From contig JANXVF010000038.1 in the NCBI GenBank assembly GCA_025351785.1, positions 1-64,000 of the forward strand: a stretch of DNA of 64,000 nucleotides, given 5' to 3'. This DNA is from Flavobacterium sp. (lineage in GTDB: Bacteria > Bacteroidota > Bacteroidia > Flavobacteriales > Flavobacteriaceae). The position numbers and the translations under genes are program-made. Shown piece after piece: positions 29,635 to 39,235 of the stretch. Below the pieces are notes generated by a model. That model ran no database searches. It worked only from the letters and a program-made list of their open reading frames with translations, and had not been told where the DNA came from. Each line of letters starts with the position of its first letter. The stretch's first letter is position 1.

Positions 29635-30913
29635 ATTTTTTAACAATCAATCTATATTTATTTACCTTATAGCAACCATTCTTATTGTCATTCCATTAAA
29701 AACTATTGTGGTGAGTATTGCAATTATTACATTCGTACTTATTGCTATTTACCATAGCAAAAAGACTAAAATAGAACTCAATAAAATTTTAATTCTTCCT
29801 GTTTTATTTTATTTTTTGATGTTTTTTTCACTCTTCTGGACAAGAAATTTGTCCAATACTTTGTCTGGTTTACAAAAAGAACTCCCTTTTTTATTTATTC
29901 CGTTAGCGTTTTTAATCATGCCAAGATTAAACAAAAAGGAAATTTACAAGACATTCAGGCTATTTAGTTTTGCAATGCTCTTTTTTGGTTTATACTATCT
30001 TTTAAATGCTTCTTATAGATATTATAACACCCATGATGCCTCCGTTTTTTTTTATCATGAATTGGTTACCAAAGATGTTAATGCTATATATGTTTCAGTC
30101 TTTGCATCATTTGCAATTTTTTATTTTATTTCTTTAAAAGAAAAAACTGTTTTAGACAAAACCGCCTTATTTTTTTTATCAATAGTAATCTTTTTATTAT
30201 CATCAAAAAGCATAATAACTATTGATTTTATTTTAATCATTTGTTATTATTCTTTTTTTGCTCCTATTCCAACCGGTGTAAAATCAACAACTCTAATTAC
30301 TGTTATTGCATTTGTTGTAGGTTCACTTTTTTTTGTAAAAGAAGTCAAGCAACGCTTTTTGTTAGAATATGAAACGGCATTTGTTGACAATACCGTTAAC
30401 AATAAAATTGGAAACGAAAATGCCAAAGTGTATAATGTGAGTTTAAAACAAGCTTGGAATAATAAAAAATTTGAAAACAATAATTTTTTTCCCGGAACGG
30501 CTCTAAGAGTTTATCAAATGAGAATTTTTAAGGAAATGCTACAAGAACAAAACGTTTTTTGGACTGGTTTTGGGCTAGAAGCTTCTCAAGACGAAATACA
30601 AAAAAAAAGTAAGCAACATCAACTGTATGATGGTTATGGTGACTTTAATTTTCACAATCAATATATTCAAACCTTTTCAGAATTGGGAGTTTTTGGGTTT
30701 TTAATTTTAATTGCAATGCTCTATTTTAATTGTAAAAATGGATGGAAGCAAAAAGATTTTCTACATATTGTTTTTGCAATCACAATGATAATCTTATTTT
30801 TGTCTGAATCTTTTTTTTGCAGGCAACGAGGTATCGTTTTTTTTGTTACAATTTATTGTATGTTTAACTTTTCAGTGCCTAATTTACATAAAGACAATCC
30901 TTCAAAACTATGA
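29585..30913 (+). CDS. Second O-antigen ligase/polymerase-like membrane protein
   Basis: Multi-[28 protein letters not shown], typical Wzy_C/WaaL motif. Exact start uncertain (overlaps upstream gene). Confidence 0.75.
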   Translation: MVNIYNFLKIALLKKIEFFNNQSIFIYLIATILIVIPLKTIVVSIAIITFVLIAIYHSKKTKIELNKILILPVLFYFLMFFSLFWTRNLSNTLSGLQKELPFLFIPLAFLIMPRLNKKEIYKTFRLFSFAMLFFGLYYLLNASYRYYNTHDASVFFYHELVTKDVNAIYVSVFASFAIFYFISLKEKTVLDKTALFFLSIVIFLLSSKSIITIDFILIICYYSFFAPIPTGVKSTTLITVIAFVVGSLFFVKEVKQRFLLEYETAFVDNTVNNKIGNENAKVYNVSLKQAWNNKKFENNNFFPGTALRVYQMRIFKEMLQEQNVFWTGFGLEASQDEIQKKSKQHQLYDGYGDFNFHNQYIQTFSELGVFGFLILIAMLYFNCKNGWKQKDFLHIVFAITMIILFLSESFFCRQRGIVFFVTIYCMFNFSVPNLHKDNPSKL

Positions 30914-31893
30914 AAAGAATATTAATTACAGGCGCTGCTGGGTTTCTAGGTTCCCATCTTTGCGATCGTTTTATTGCCGAAGGTTATTTTGTAATGGGAA
31001 TGGACAATTTAATTACGGGTGATTTAAAAAATATTGAACACCTTTTTAAACTCGAAAACTTTGAATTTTATCATCATGATATTACCAAGTTTGTTCATGT
31101 TCCAGGTCGATTAGATTATATATTGCACTTTGCTTCACCAGCAAGCCCAATAGATTATTTAAAAATTCCAATTCAAACGCTTAAAGTAGGTTCGCTAGGC
31201 ACACACAATCTTCTAGGTTTGGCAAGGGTTAAAAACGCTAGAATTCTTATTGCTTCAACATCCGAAGTGTATGGCGATCCATTAATTCATCCGCAAACCG
31301 AAGAATATTATGGTAATGTAAATACCATAGGACCTAGAGGTGTATATGATGAAGCTAAACGGTTTCAAGAATCTATTACAATGGCATATCACACTTTTCA
31401 TGGTGTTGAAACTAGAATTGTTCGAATATTTAATACCTATGGACCACGAATGCGACTCAATGATGGTCGGGTAATTCCAGCTTTTATTGGTCAAGCTTTG
31501 AGGGGCGAAGATTTAACCATTTTTGGCGATGGTAGTCAAACCCGCTCTTTTTGTTATGTAACCGATCAAGTAGAAGGAATTTTCAGATTACTGCATTCGG
31601 ATTATGTATATCCTGTAAATATTGGAAATCCAGATGAAATTACAATTAAAGATTTTGCAGATGAAATCATAAAATTAACAGGTACAAATCAGAAAGTGGT
31701 TTATCATCCGCTACCAGTAAATGATCCATTGCAACGACAACCAGATATTGCAAAAGCAAAAAGCATTTTAGGTTGGGACGCTAAAGTGTCGAGACAAGAA
31801 GGAATGAAAATGACCTACGATTATTTTAAATCATTATCGACCGAAGAATTGCTAAAAGAAGAACATAAAGATTTCTCTAAATATATTTCCTAG
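30910..31893 (+). CDS. UDP-glucuronate decarboxylase (UDP-xylose synthase), SDR
   Basis: [70 protein letters not shown]. Confidence 0.93.
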   Translation: MKRILITGAAGFLGSHLCDRFIAEGYFVMGMDNLITGDLKNIEHLFKLENFEFYHHDITKFVHVPGRLDYILHFASPASPIDYLKIPIQTLKVGSLGTHNLLGLARVKNARILIASTSEVYGDPLIHPQTEEYYGNVNTIGPRGVYDEAKRFQESITMAYHTFHGVETRIVRIFNTYGPRMRLNDGRVIPAFIGQALRGEDLTIFGDGSQTRSFCYVTDQVEGIFRLLHSDYVYPVNIGNPDEITIKDFADEIIKLTGTNQKVVYHPLPVNDPLQRQPDIAKAKSILGWDAKVSRQEGMKMTYDYFKSLSTEELLKEEHKDFSKYIS

Positions 31894-33245
31894 TGCAAAG
31901 ACATACTGGCAGATTTTCGATATACATTAGACCGTTTTCCTATGCATTAGATTTGATTATCATAAATTTTTTAGCATACCATTTGTTGATAAATTCTCTC
32001 AACGGGTTGTATTATCATCTTTTTGTATCTTTTTCTTGGATTATTATTTCCCTAAATGTTGGTTTTTATGAAGTATATCGATTTACAAAAGCATCAGAAA
32101 TCATCACAAAAATCATCAAACAATATGTAATTTTTACAATAGTAAACTTTGCGTATATTGGTTATTTTTTAAAATTTTCAGAACCATCTCTAATAATTCA
32201 ATTTGTAACAATAGCAATGTTATTAATTGCTTGCGAAAAATTATTTATTTATTATTTTTTAAGAAAATTTAGAGTTGTATTTGGAGGAAATTTTAGAAGA
32301 GTAGTAATTGTTGGTGAGGATAAAAATATTACTCAACTAGTAGATTTTTTTAATGAAAATCCTAATTATGGTTATAAATTAGAAAAGATATTTGATTTAA
32401 AAGCTCATAAAAAGCAACAAATTCAAGATTGTTTCGATTTTGTTACCGATAATAAAATTGATGAAATTTATTGTGCACTAGCTGATTTGTCAAATACAGA
32501 TGTAAACAATTTTGTTGATTTTACTGATAATAATTTGAAAACTCTAAAATTTTTACCCGATGAAAAAGAAATAACTGCCAGGAATTTAATTTTAGATTAT
32601 TACGGATATATACCTATAGTTTCCCTTAGAAATATTCCACTTGACATTCAAATAAACAAGATTGTCAAACGCTCATTCGATATCCTATTTTCATTATTAA
32701 TTATCATTGTAATTCTTACTTGGTTAGTTCCTATTTTGGGATTATTTATACTCTGGGAATCAAAAGGATCTATATTTTTTACACAAAAAAGAAATGGTTT
32801 AAATTATCACGAATTTGATTGTTACAAATTTAGATCAATGACAATAAATGAAATTGCCGATTTGGAACAAGTTTCTAAAAATGATCCTAGAATAACAAAA
32901 GTTGGACGGTTTATTAGAAAAACAAGTATTGACGAATTACCTCAATTTTTTAATGTTTTGATAGGCGATATGTCGGTTGTAGGACCAAGACCTCACATGG
33001 TTAGTCATACCGAAATGTATGCAAAACGTGTAGATAAATTTATGGTACGTCATTTTATTAAACCTGGAATAACAGGACTTGCGCAAACAAATGGTTATCG
33101 AGGCGAAGTTGAGAATGAAAATGATATTATAAACAGGGTTAAATATGATATTTTTTATCTTGAAAATTGGTCCTTAGCATTAGATTTAAAAATAATATTT
33201 CTTACTATTTTAAATGCTGTAAAAGGCGAGGATAAAGCCTATTAA
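31893..33245 (+). CDS. Initiating sugar transferase (polyprenyl glycosylphosphotransferase)
   Basis: KRSFDILFSLLII, FKFRSM, RKTSIDELPQFFNVLIGDMSVVGPRP; GTG start overlapping TAG stop. Confidence 0.93.
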   Translation: MQRHTGRFSIYIRPFSYALDLIIINFLAYHLLINSLNGLYYHLFVSFSWIIISLNVGFYEVYRFTKASEIITKIIKQYVIFTIVNFAYIGYFLKFSEPSLIIQFVTIAMLLIACEKLFIYYFLRKFRVVFGGNFRRVVIVGEDKNITQLVDFFNENPNYGYKLEKIFDLKAHKKQQIQDCFDFVTDNKIDEIYCALADLSNTDVNNFVDFTDNNLKTLKFLPDEKEITARNLILDYYGYIPIVSLRNIPLDIQINKIVKRSFDILFSLLIIIVILTWLVPILGLFILWESKGSIFFTQKRNGLNYHEFDCYKFRSMTINEIADLEQVSKNDPRITKVGRFIRKTSIDELPQFFNVLIGDMSVVGPRPHMVSHTEMYAKRVDKFMVRHFIKPGITGLAQTNGYRGEVENENDIINRVKYDIFYLENWSLALDLKIIFLTILNAVKGEDKAY

Positions 33246-34426
33246 AAAACATTCTTTTTAATTAAAACATTCATTTGATTGTCTAAATTGAATACTTTTT
33301 TGGCTCTTTCAAAGTTTCTTTTTTTCATCAAATCTAATTCTTGTTTATTTAATTTTGATATAGATTTAAGTATCTCGTTCAACTCGGTATAATTTCCTAC
33401 AGCAGCTATCCAGCCTAAATTATTCTCTTCAACAATACGTTCGCCCTCACCACCACCAAAATATAATATAGGAAAGCCTAATGCACCATATTCAAATATT
33501 TTTGAAGGTACTGAACCATAAATACGAACTTTTAACGGAACAATTGCAATATCAAACGATTTTAATTTTTCGTGTAAATCGTTCCGATTCATCATTGGGT
33601 GAAAAAAAATATTTTTTTGTTTTTTAGAATCGATTAAAGTTTCTATTTGACTTTTTTCGGCACCATCACCAAAAATGTGAAGCTCAATATTTAGTGCGTT
33701 TAAATCTATTTTTTGACACATTTCATAAACGTTTTGAGCAATTCCTAAAAGGCCAGCATAAAATATTTTTATAGGTTGATTTATCTCTGTAGTTAAATTT
33801 AAATGCGCTAAAGTATGATTTGGAAAATTTCGATACAAATAACATATTTTTTCTGGAAATAGCGATTTTACGTGCGTTATAATTTCATTTGACTGTCCTA
33901 TAATAATACTAGCTTTTTTATAAATAAACCGTTCTAAAAACAAGGATAATTTATGAGATATCGAGTTCTCTTTTAGTGCTTTTAATTCTACCGCCGCCAA
34001 AGGCCACAAATCAGAAATATTGAGAATTATTTTTTTATTTTTCAGCTTTAAAACAAAAATCGAAATAAACGAGAGTAATAGTGGTGGAGATTGAATTACA
34101 ATTTTATGAGGTGTTTTTTTAAATACCAAATAGAAAAATAAGGAGGTTGCAAATGATAAAACCGAAAAAATCCTGACCGCACTATTTTTACTTATACTAG
34201 GATAAATCCACAATCGTTTTACAATAATATGATCACGGTTTTCAGTAACAAAAAATTTCCCTTTATATTCATCAAATAATTCTCCTTTAGGATAATTCCC
34301 TAACGGACAAATTACAGAAACTTTGTAATTATTTTGGCACAACTTCAAAGCCAGTTGCTCTATTCTGTTTGATGCAGCACCTTTTTCTGGCGGATAATAA
34401 TTTGAAATTATTAATATTTCCTCCAT
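33242..34426 (-). CDS. Glycosyltransferase family 4
   Basis: ILIISNYYPPEKGAASNRIEQLALKL, VPLKVRIYGSVPSKIFEYGALGFPILYFGGGEGERI. Confidence 0.92.
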   Translation of the reverse strand: MEEILIISNYYPPEKGAASNRIEQLALKLCQNNYKVSVICPLGNYPKGELFDEYKGKFFVTENRDHIIVKRLWIYPSISKNSAVRIFSVLSFATSLFFYLVFKKTPHKIVIQSPPLLLSFISIFVLKLKNKKIILNISDLWPLAAVELKALKENSISHKLSLFLERFIYKKASIIIGQSNEIITHVKSLFPEKICYLYRNFPNHTLAHLNLTTEINQPIKIFYAGLLGIAQNVYEMCQKIDLNALNIELHIFGDGAEKSQIETLIDSKKQKNIFFHPMMNRNDLHEKLKSFDIAIVPLKVRIYGSVPSKIFEYGALGFPILYFGGGEGERIVEENNLGWIAAVGNYTELNEILKSISKLNKQELDLMKKRNFERAKKVFNLDNQMNVLIKKNVF

Positions 34427-34427
34427 A

Positions 34428-35387
34428 TTATTTCCGGTTTAATATTGGAATAAATATAAATGACAAAAGCCCAAGAAATAATACTAAAAGCATCTGTGAA
34501 GTCCAAATTATCCAACCAAAAGCGTTTCCGGCAGTCTCGGCAACAGCATAAAAAACCAATACTTTTGAAATTAAAAAAGGATACGACCCAAAACCACTAT
34601 TTGTGAAAGCAATTGCAATACTTCCTACAACAAACGAGGTAATAATTGCACTAAAAGAGAGCGAAATTGTTTCTGAAACCACAAAAGTTGCTAAATAAAA
34701 TGTTACTAAATAAGAACTCCAAATTAGAAATGTTTGAAATAAATACATCCATTTGTCCTTCATATAAAAAATACTTAACAATCCCTCTTTAAGCCCTGCT
34801 AGTTTAGTTTTTATAAATAAAACCAGTTTTAATTTAGAATATTTATAAACCAAAATTGAACCTAAAAGTAATGTTGTACCAAGGAGTAAAATTAAAACTA
34901 AAGTTCTAATGGGTAATTTATCAAAAATGAAAGATTTTATAATATCAAACTGAAGAATAACAGCAAGAAGCATAAAAAAAATTAAGAAAAACACATCTAT
35001 AATTCTTTCGGCAACTATAGTTCCAAAACCTTTGTCAAACGGAATATTATTGTATTTTTTTACAATTAAAGCTCTAGAAATTTCTCCTGATTTTGGCACT
35101 GTTAAATTTAATAAATAGCCAATATTAACTGCCATAAAATTATTTCTAAAACTAGAATTATAACCCAAGTGCGACAACATATATTTCCATCTGTAAGCTC
35201 GTAAAGCATTACCAAAAAAGGCAGCTAAAAGTGCCAAAAAAACAAAAAAGTAATTTGCGTTTTTAAAATAGCCTTCAATTTCAACAATTTGTCCTTTTGT
35301 AAACGAATTGTATTGGTAAACAATTAAGAAAATACCTAAAAAAATAGGAAGTAAAATAGACAACCATTTGCTACTTGTTTCTTTCAC
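34428..35387 (-). CDS. Lysylphosphatidylglycerol synthase TM / UPF0104 family protein
   Basis: Multi-TM, GYLLNLTVPKSGEISRALIVKKYNNIPFDKGFGTIVAERIIDV. Confidence 0.85.
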   Translation of the reverse strand: MKETSSKWLSILLPIFLGIFLIVYQYNSFTKGQIVEIEGYFKNANYFFVFLALLAAFFGNALRAYRWKYMLSHLGYNSSFRNNFMAVNIGYLLNLTVPKSGEISRALIVKKYNNIPFDKGFGTIVAERIIDVFFLIFFMLLAVILQFDIIKSFIFDKLPIRTLVLILLLGTTLLLGSILVYKYSKLKLVLFIKTKLAGLKEGLLSIFYMKDKWMYLFQTFLIWSSYLVTFYLATFVVSETISLSFSAIITSFVVGSIAIAFTNSGFGSYPFLISKVLVFYAVAETAGNAFGWIIWTSQMLLVLFLGLLSFIFIPILNRK

Positions 35388-35392
35388 AAAGT

Positions 35393-35743
35393 TTATTTGA
35401 GAGAATTATCGTTTTCATTCGGAAAAACGAGCCAAGGTTTGAAGGTTTTAGCCTCTTCAAAATCTAAAGTAGCATAAGAAATTATAATTATAATATCTCC
35501 CTTTTGAACTTTTCTAGCAGCAGGACCGTTTAAAGTAATCTCACCAGAATTTACAGCCCCTTTTATGACATAAGTTTCAAATCGTTCTCCGTTATTGATG
35601 TTTACAATAGAAACTTTTTCACCTTCAATTAGGTTTGAAGCGTTCATTAGAGCTTCATCTATAGTTATGCTTCCGATATAATTTAAATCGGCACCAGTAA
35701 CTTTAACACGATGAATTTTAGATTTTACTACTTGAATTTGCAT
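35393..35743 (-). CDS. panD: Aspartate 1-decarboxylase
   Basis: [29 protein letters not shown] with GSIT-like processing site; [26 protein letters not shown]. Confidence 0.96.
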   Translation of the reverse strand: MQIQVVKSKIHRVKVTGADLNYIGSITIDEALMNASNLIEGEKVSIVNINNGERFETYVIKGAVNSGEITLNGPAARKVQKGDIIIIISYATLDFEEAKTFKPWLVFPNENDNSLK

Positions 35744-35770
35744 AGCGCAAAGGTATTATTATTTTTTAAT

Positions 35771-36616
35771 TTAGAATGAAATTGTGTCAATCAATCTAAT
35801 ATTATTGATAAAAACAGCTATAAATGCTCTGTATTTTTTGTTTTTGTTTTTTCTGAAACACGATTTTAAAGTTGCCTCATCTGCAATTTCAAAGTATTCT
35901 AATTCAAAATCTGGATTATTTTTAAAGACATCGATAACATATTGAGTAACTTTTTCTGCAGTTTGATTATCAAACATAATCTTTGCTTGATTGAGTGTTT
36001 TGTAAATTATTGAGGCTTTTTCTTTTTCATCAATTGATAATCTTTCGTTACGCGAACTCATTGCCAAACCGTTTTTTTCTCTAAAAATTTCACACCCAAC
36101 AATTGCTACAGGAATAGCATATTTTGAAGTTAATTTTTTAATAATTTGTAGCTGTTGAAAATCTTTTTCGCCAAAATAGGCAGTTGTGGGTTTTACTATT
36201 TCAAACAATTTTTTTACTACAGTTCCAACTCCGTCAAAGTGACCAGGACGAAATTTCCCTTCCATCTGATTTTCCAATCCGTCAAAATCAAAATGAGTTG
36301 CTGTTGTTTGATTATCATAAATATCCGAGACATCGGGTGCATAAACAAGTATGTTTTCTGAAATAGATTTTATTTTTTCAAGATCACTATCGAGTGTTCT
36401 TGGGTATTTTTTTAAATCTTCAAGATTATTAAATTGCGTTGGATTTACAAAAATGCTTATTACAGTAATGTCATTTTGAGACAGCGATTTTTTTAATAAA
36501 GATAAGTGACCTTTATGAAGCGCGCCCATAGTTGGAACAAAACCAATAGTCTTATTTAATGATTTTTTTGCTTGTAAATAAAGTTGTAAATCGGCTTTTT
36601 TAGTATAAATCAGCAT
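35771..36616 (-). CDS. panC: Pantothenate synthetase
   Basis: IGFVPTMGALHKGHLSLLKKS, FVNPTQFNNLEDLKKYPRT, AYFGEKDFQQLQII, GLAMSSRNERLS. Confidence 0.97.
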   Translation of the reverse strand: MLIYTKKADLQLYLQAKKSLNKTIGFVPTMGALHKGHLSLLKKSLSQNDITVISIFVNPTQFNNLEDLKKYPRTLDSDLEKIKSISENILVYAPDVSDIYDNQTTATHFDFDGLENQMEGKFRPGHFDGVGTVVKKLFEIVKPTTAYFGEKDFQQLQIIKKLTSKYAIPVAIVGCEIFREKNGLAMSSRNERLSIDEKEKASIIYKTLNQAKIMFDNQTAEKVTQYVIDVFKNNPDFELEYFEIADEATLKSCFRKNKNKKYRAFIAVFINNIRLIDTISF

Positions 36617-36639
36617 TGCAAAAAGTTTGTAAGAGGCTA

Positions 36640-36647
36640 CAAACTTA
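36640..36647 (-). promoter_or_regulatory. panC -7 element TAAGTTTG
   Basis: Reverse strand TAnnTTTG 23 nt upstream of the panC ATG. Confidence 0.5.
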
Positions 36648-36678
36648 CTATTTTAGTATTTATCTACATAAAATTTCG

Positions 36679-36686
36679 TAATTTTG
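36679..36686 (+). promoter_or_regulatory. -7 element TAATTTTG for glycogen-synthase-like gene
   Basis: TAnnTTTG 37 nt upstream of ATG 36724. Confidence 0.5.
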
Positions 36687-36723
36687 CATGCTTTTTATTG
36701 CACTAAAATAAATAATTCAATAT

Positions 36724-37527
36724 ATGGAAGACAAGAGGATATTGTATGTATCATCTGAAGTTGTACCTTATTTGGCAGAAAATGAAGTTTCGTTAATGTC
36801 TTATGATGTGCCTAAAATGATTAATGATCAGGGAGGACAAATCAGAATTTTTATGCCACGTTATGGAAATATCAACGAAAGAAGACATCAGTTGCATGAA
36901 GTTATTAGGCTTTCTGGGATGAATCTTGTAGTCAATGATGTTGATATGCCTTTGATAATAAAAGTGGCATCGATTCCTAAAGAACGAATTCAGGTATATT
37001 TTATTGATAATGATGAATATTTTAAAAGAAAAGCAACTTTTTCTGACGAGGACGGTGTTATGTATCCTGATAATGATGAACGAGCTATATTTTTTGCAAA
37101 AGGAGTTGTCGAAACTGTGAAAAAATTAAATTGGGTACCCGATATTATTCATGTTCACGGCTGGATGGCATCGATGTTGCCTGTATATATGAAACATTAT
37201 TATAAGGATGAAGCCTTATTCTCTCAAACAAAAATTGTAAGTTCTATTTACAGTCAATCTTTTGATGGCAGTTTAGATCACGAAATGATAAACAAAATTA
37301 AGTTTGACGGAATTCCTGCCGATGCAATTACAGAATTAGAAACTCCAAATTATGAAAATCTAATTAAAACATCTATACAACACTCTGATGCTGTGATAAT
37401 TGCATCAAAAAATCTATCAGATAGTTTAACAAAATTTATACAATCTTCAAATAAACCTTTTTTACCTTTCACACCGAAAGAAGAATTTGCGCAGGCATAT
37501 ACTTCATTTTATAAAAATATGCTCTAA
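36724..37527 (+). CDS. Glycogen/starch synthase catalytic N-domain-only protein (GT5-like)
   Basis: ILYVSSEVVPYLAENEVSLMSYDVPKMINDQGGQIRIFMPRYGNINER, PDIIHVHGWMASMLPVYMKHYY; 267 aa, no C-terminal GT-B domain. Confidence 0.85.
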   Translation: MEDKRILYVSSEVVPYLAENEVSLMSYDVPKMINDQGGQIRIFMPRYGNINERRHQLHEVIRLSGMNLVVNDVDMPLIIKVASIPKERIQVYFIDNDEYFKRKATFSDEDGVMYPDNDERAIFFAKGVVETVKKLNWVPDIIHVHGWMASMLPVYMKHYYKDEALFSQTKIVSSIYSQSFDGSLDHEMINKIKFDGIPADAITELETPNYENLIKTSIQHSDAVIIASKNLSDSLTKFIQSSNKPFLPFTPKEEFAQAYTSFYKNML

Positions 37528-37550
37528 ATCAAATTTAATAGTCAATAAAA

Positions 37551-39224
37551 ATGAAATTTAATATTTTAGCCAAGTCTCTTGTAATACTTTTTATAATATC
37601 AATTTTAGCATCTTGTGATAAAGATTACAATCAATTAGGAGCTAATATTGTAGGCGATGATCATTATGGTTTAGATAGTTTATCATCGGCTGTGGTAGCA
37701 TACAATCAATCTTTAGGTCCTGTACAAACTAATAATTTACCTACAAATTTATTAGGATATTATAACAATACAGTTTTCGGAAAAACCAAAGCAAGTTTTT
37801 TAACTCAAGTAGGTTTAGCAGCGTATCAGCCAACTTTTTATCATGTTGATGCCAGTAAAATAGATTCTGTTTACTTATATGTTCCCTATTTTTCTCATGT
37901 TTTAGCAACCGATGCTGACTCAGGAAATTCTACATTTCAGTTAGATTCTATTCAAGGAGCTAATAAAATTAAGCTAAGCATTTATGAGTGTACAAAACCT
38001 ATCGAGAATTTTGACCCAAATCAAGGTTTAACGCAACAACAAAGATATTTTTCTGATCAACAATCAGATTTTGATTCTTTTTTAGGAAATGGTGGTGTTC
38101 GATTGAATGACGATTCAGATGTAAGCCAAAACGATCAATTTGAATTTAAAACCAATCAAATTATATATTATAAAAATAAAGCTGACGGAACGCCTGGAAC
38201 AGCTGGTGTTGATGCTGTAAGAGAAAGAGCAAATCCAGGAATGTTTGTTAATTTAAATAAAAACTTTTTTTATAATAAAATCTTCAACACACCATCTTCC
38301 AATTTATATAATGCCGATGGATTTAAAAATTATTTCAGAGGGTTGTATTTTAAAGTTGATAACACAACAGATTCGCCAGATCAAGGAGCATTAGCCAGAA
38401 TGAATTTTGCACAAGGAAGAATATATATTGTTTACAGAGATGATACATCTGCAACTATTGCAACACCTATAAAAAAGACTTTAATAGTAAACCTTTCTGG
38501 AAATTCAATAAATTTCTACAATAACAATTTTAATTCTACCTATACTACTGCTATTACAAACCCAAACACTACTGTTGGAGATGAAAAACTCTATATAAAA
38601 GGTGGCGCAGGATCGATGGCAGTAATTAAACTTTTTGGTGGATATCCAAATGTTGCATCTTCAGAATTAAATGATTTTAGAGCAAAAAACATTCTTATAA
38701 ATGATGCAAGTTTGTCATTTTATATTGATAAAACTGCAATGACAGACACTCCAGAACCTAATAGAATATTTTTATATGATTTGACCAATCACCGACCAGT
38801 TATTGATTACTTTTATGATAATTCTACAAGTTCAAGTACAAAATATAATAAGTTTATTCATGGTGGAATAATCAAGAAAAAATCGGGTGATTCCAAAGGA
38901 TATGTTTATAAAGTGAGAATTACCAACTACTTGAGAGGTTTAGTTAAAAATGGAAATGTCCCAAATGTTAAAGATACAACGAGCGTCAGACTCGGGTTGG
39001 TAGTAACAGAAAATATTTTAAATGCTTCTAATGCATATTTAAAAACTCCTTTTAACTATTTAGAAATAAATCCTCTATCAGGAATAATAGAAAATAAAAC
39101 AGCAAAATATATTCCTGTAATGTCTGTTATAAATCCGCTAGGAACTGTTTTATATGGTACAAATTCAAATGTTCCAGATGATAAAAAAATAAAATTAGAA
39201 GTTTATTATACTAAACCTGATTAA
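37551..39224 (+). CDS. DUF4270 family lipoprotein
   Basis: Lipobox ILASCDKD; NQLGANIVGDDHYGLDS N-terminus typical of DUF4270. Confidence 0.85.
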   Translation: MKFNILAKSLVILFIISILASCDKDYNQLGANIVGDDHYGLDSLSSAVVAYNQSLGPVQTNNLPTNLLGYYNNTVFGKTKASFLTQVGLAAYQPTFYHVDASKIDSVYLYVPYFSHVLATDADSGNSTFQLDSIQGANKIKLSIYECTKPIENFDPNQGLTQQQRYFSDQQSDFDSFLGNGGVRLNDDSDVSQNDQFEFKTNQIIYYKNKADGTPGTAGVDAVRERANPGMFVNLNKNFFYNKIFNTPSSNLYNADGFKNYFRGLYFKVDNTTDSPDQGALARMNFAQGRIYIVYRDDTSATIATPIKKTLIVNLSGNSINFYNNNFNSTYTTAITNPNTTVGDEKLYIKGGAGSMAVIKLFGGYPNVASSELNDFRAKNILINDASLSFYIDKTAMTDTPEPNRIFLYDLTNHRPVIDYFYDNSTSSSTKYNKFIHGGIIKKKSGDSKGYVYKVRITNYLRGLVKNGNVPNVKDTTSVRLGLVVTENILNASNAYLKTPFNYLEINPLSGIIENKTAKYIPVMSVINPLGTVLYGTNSNVPDDKKIKLEVYYTKPD

Positions 39225-39235
39225 AGAAAAATATT

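Noticed and set aside
36724-37527. Truncated glgA pseudogene
   Set aside because: Frame is intact with promoter and conserved-looking neighbours; a genuine single-domain protein is more likely.
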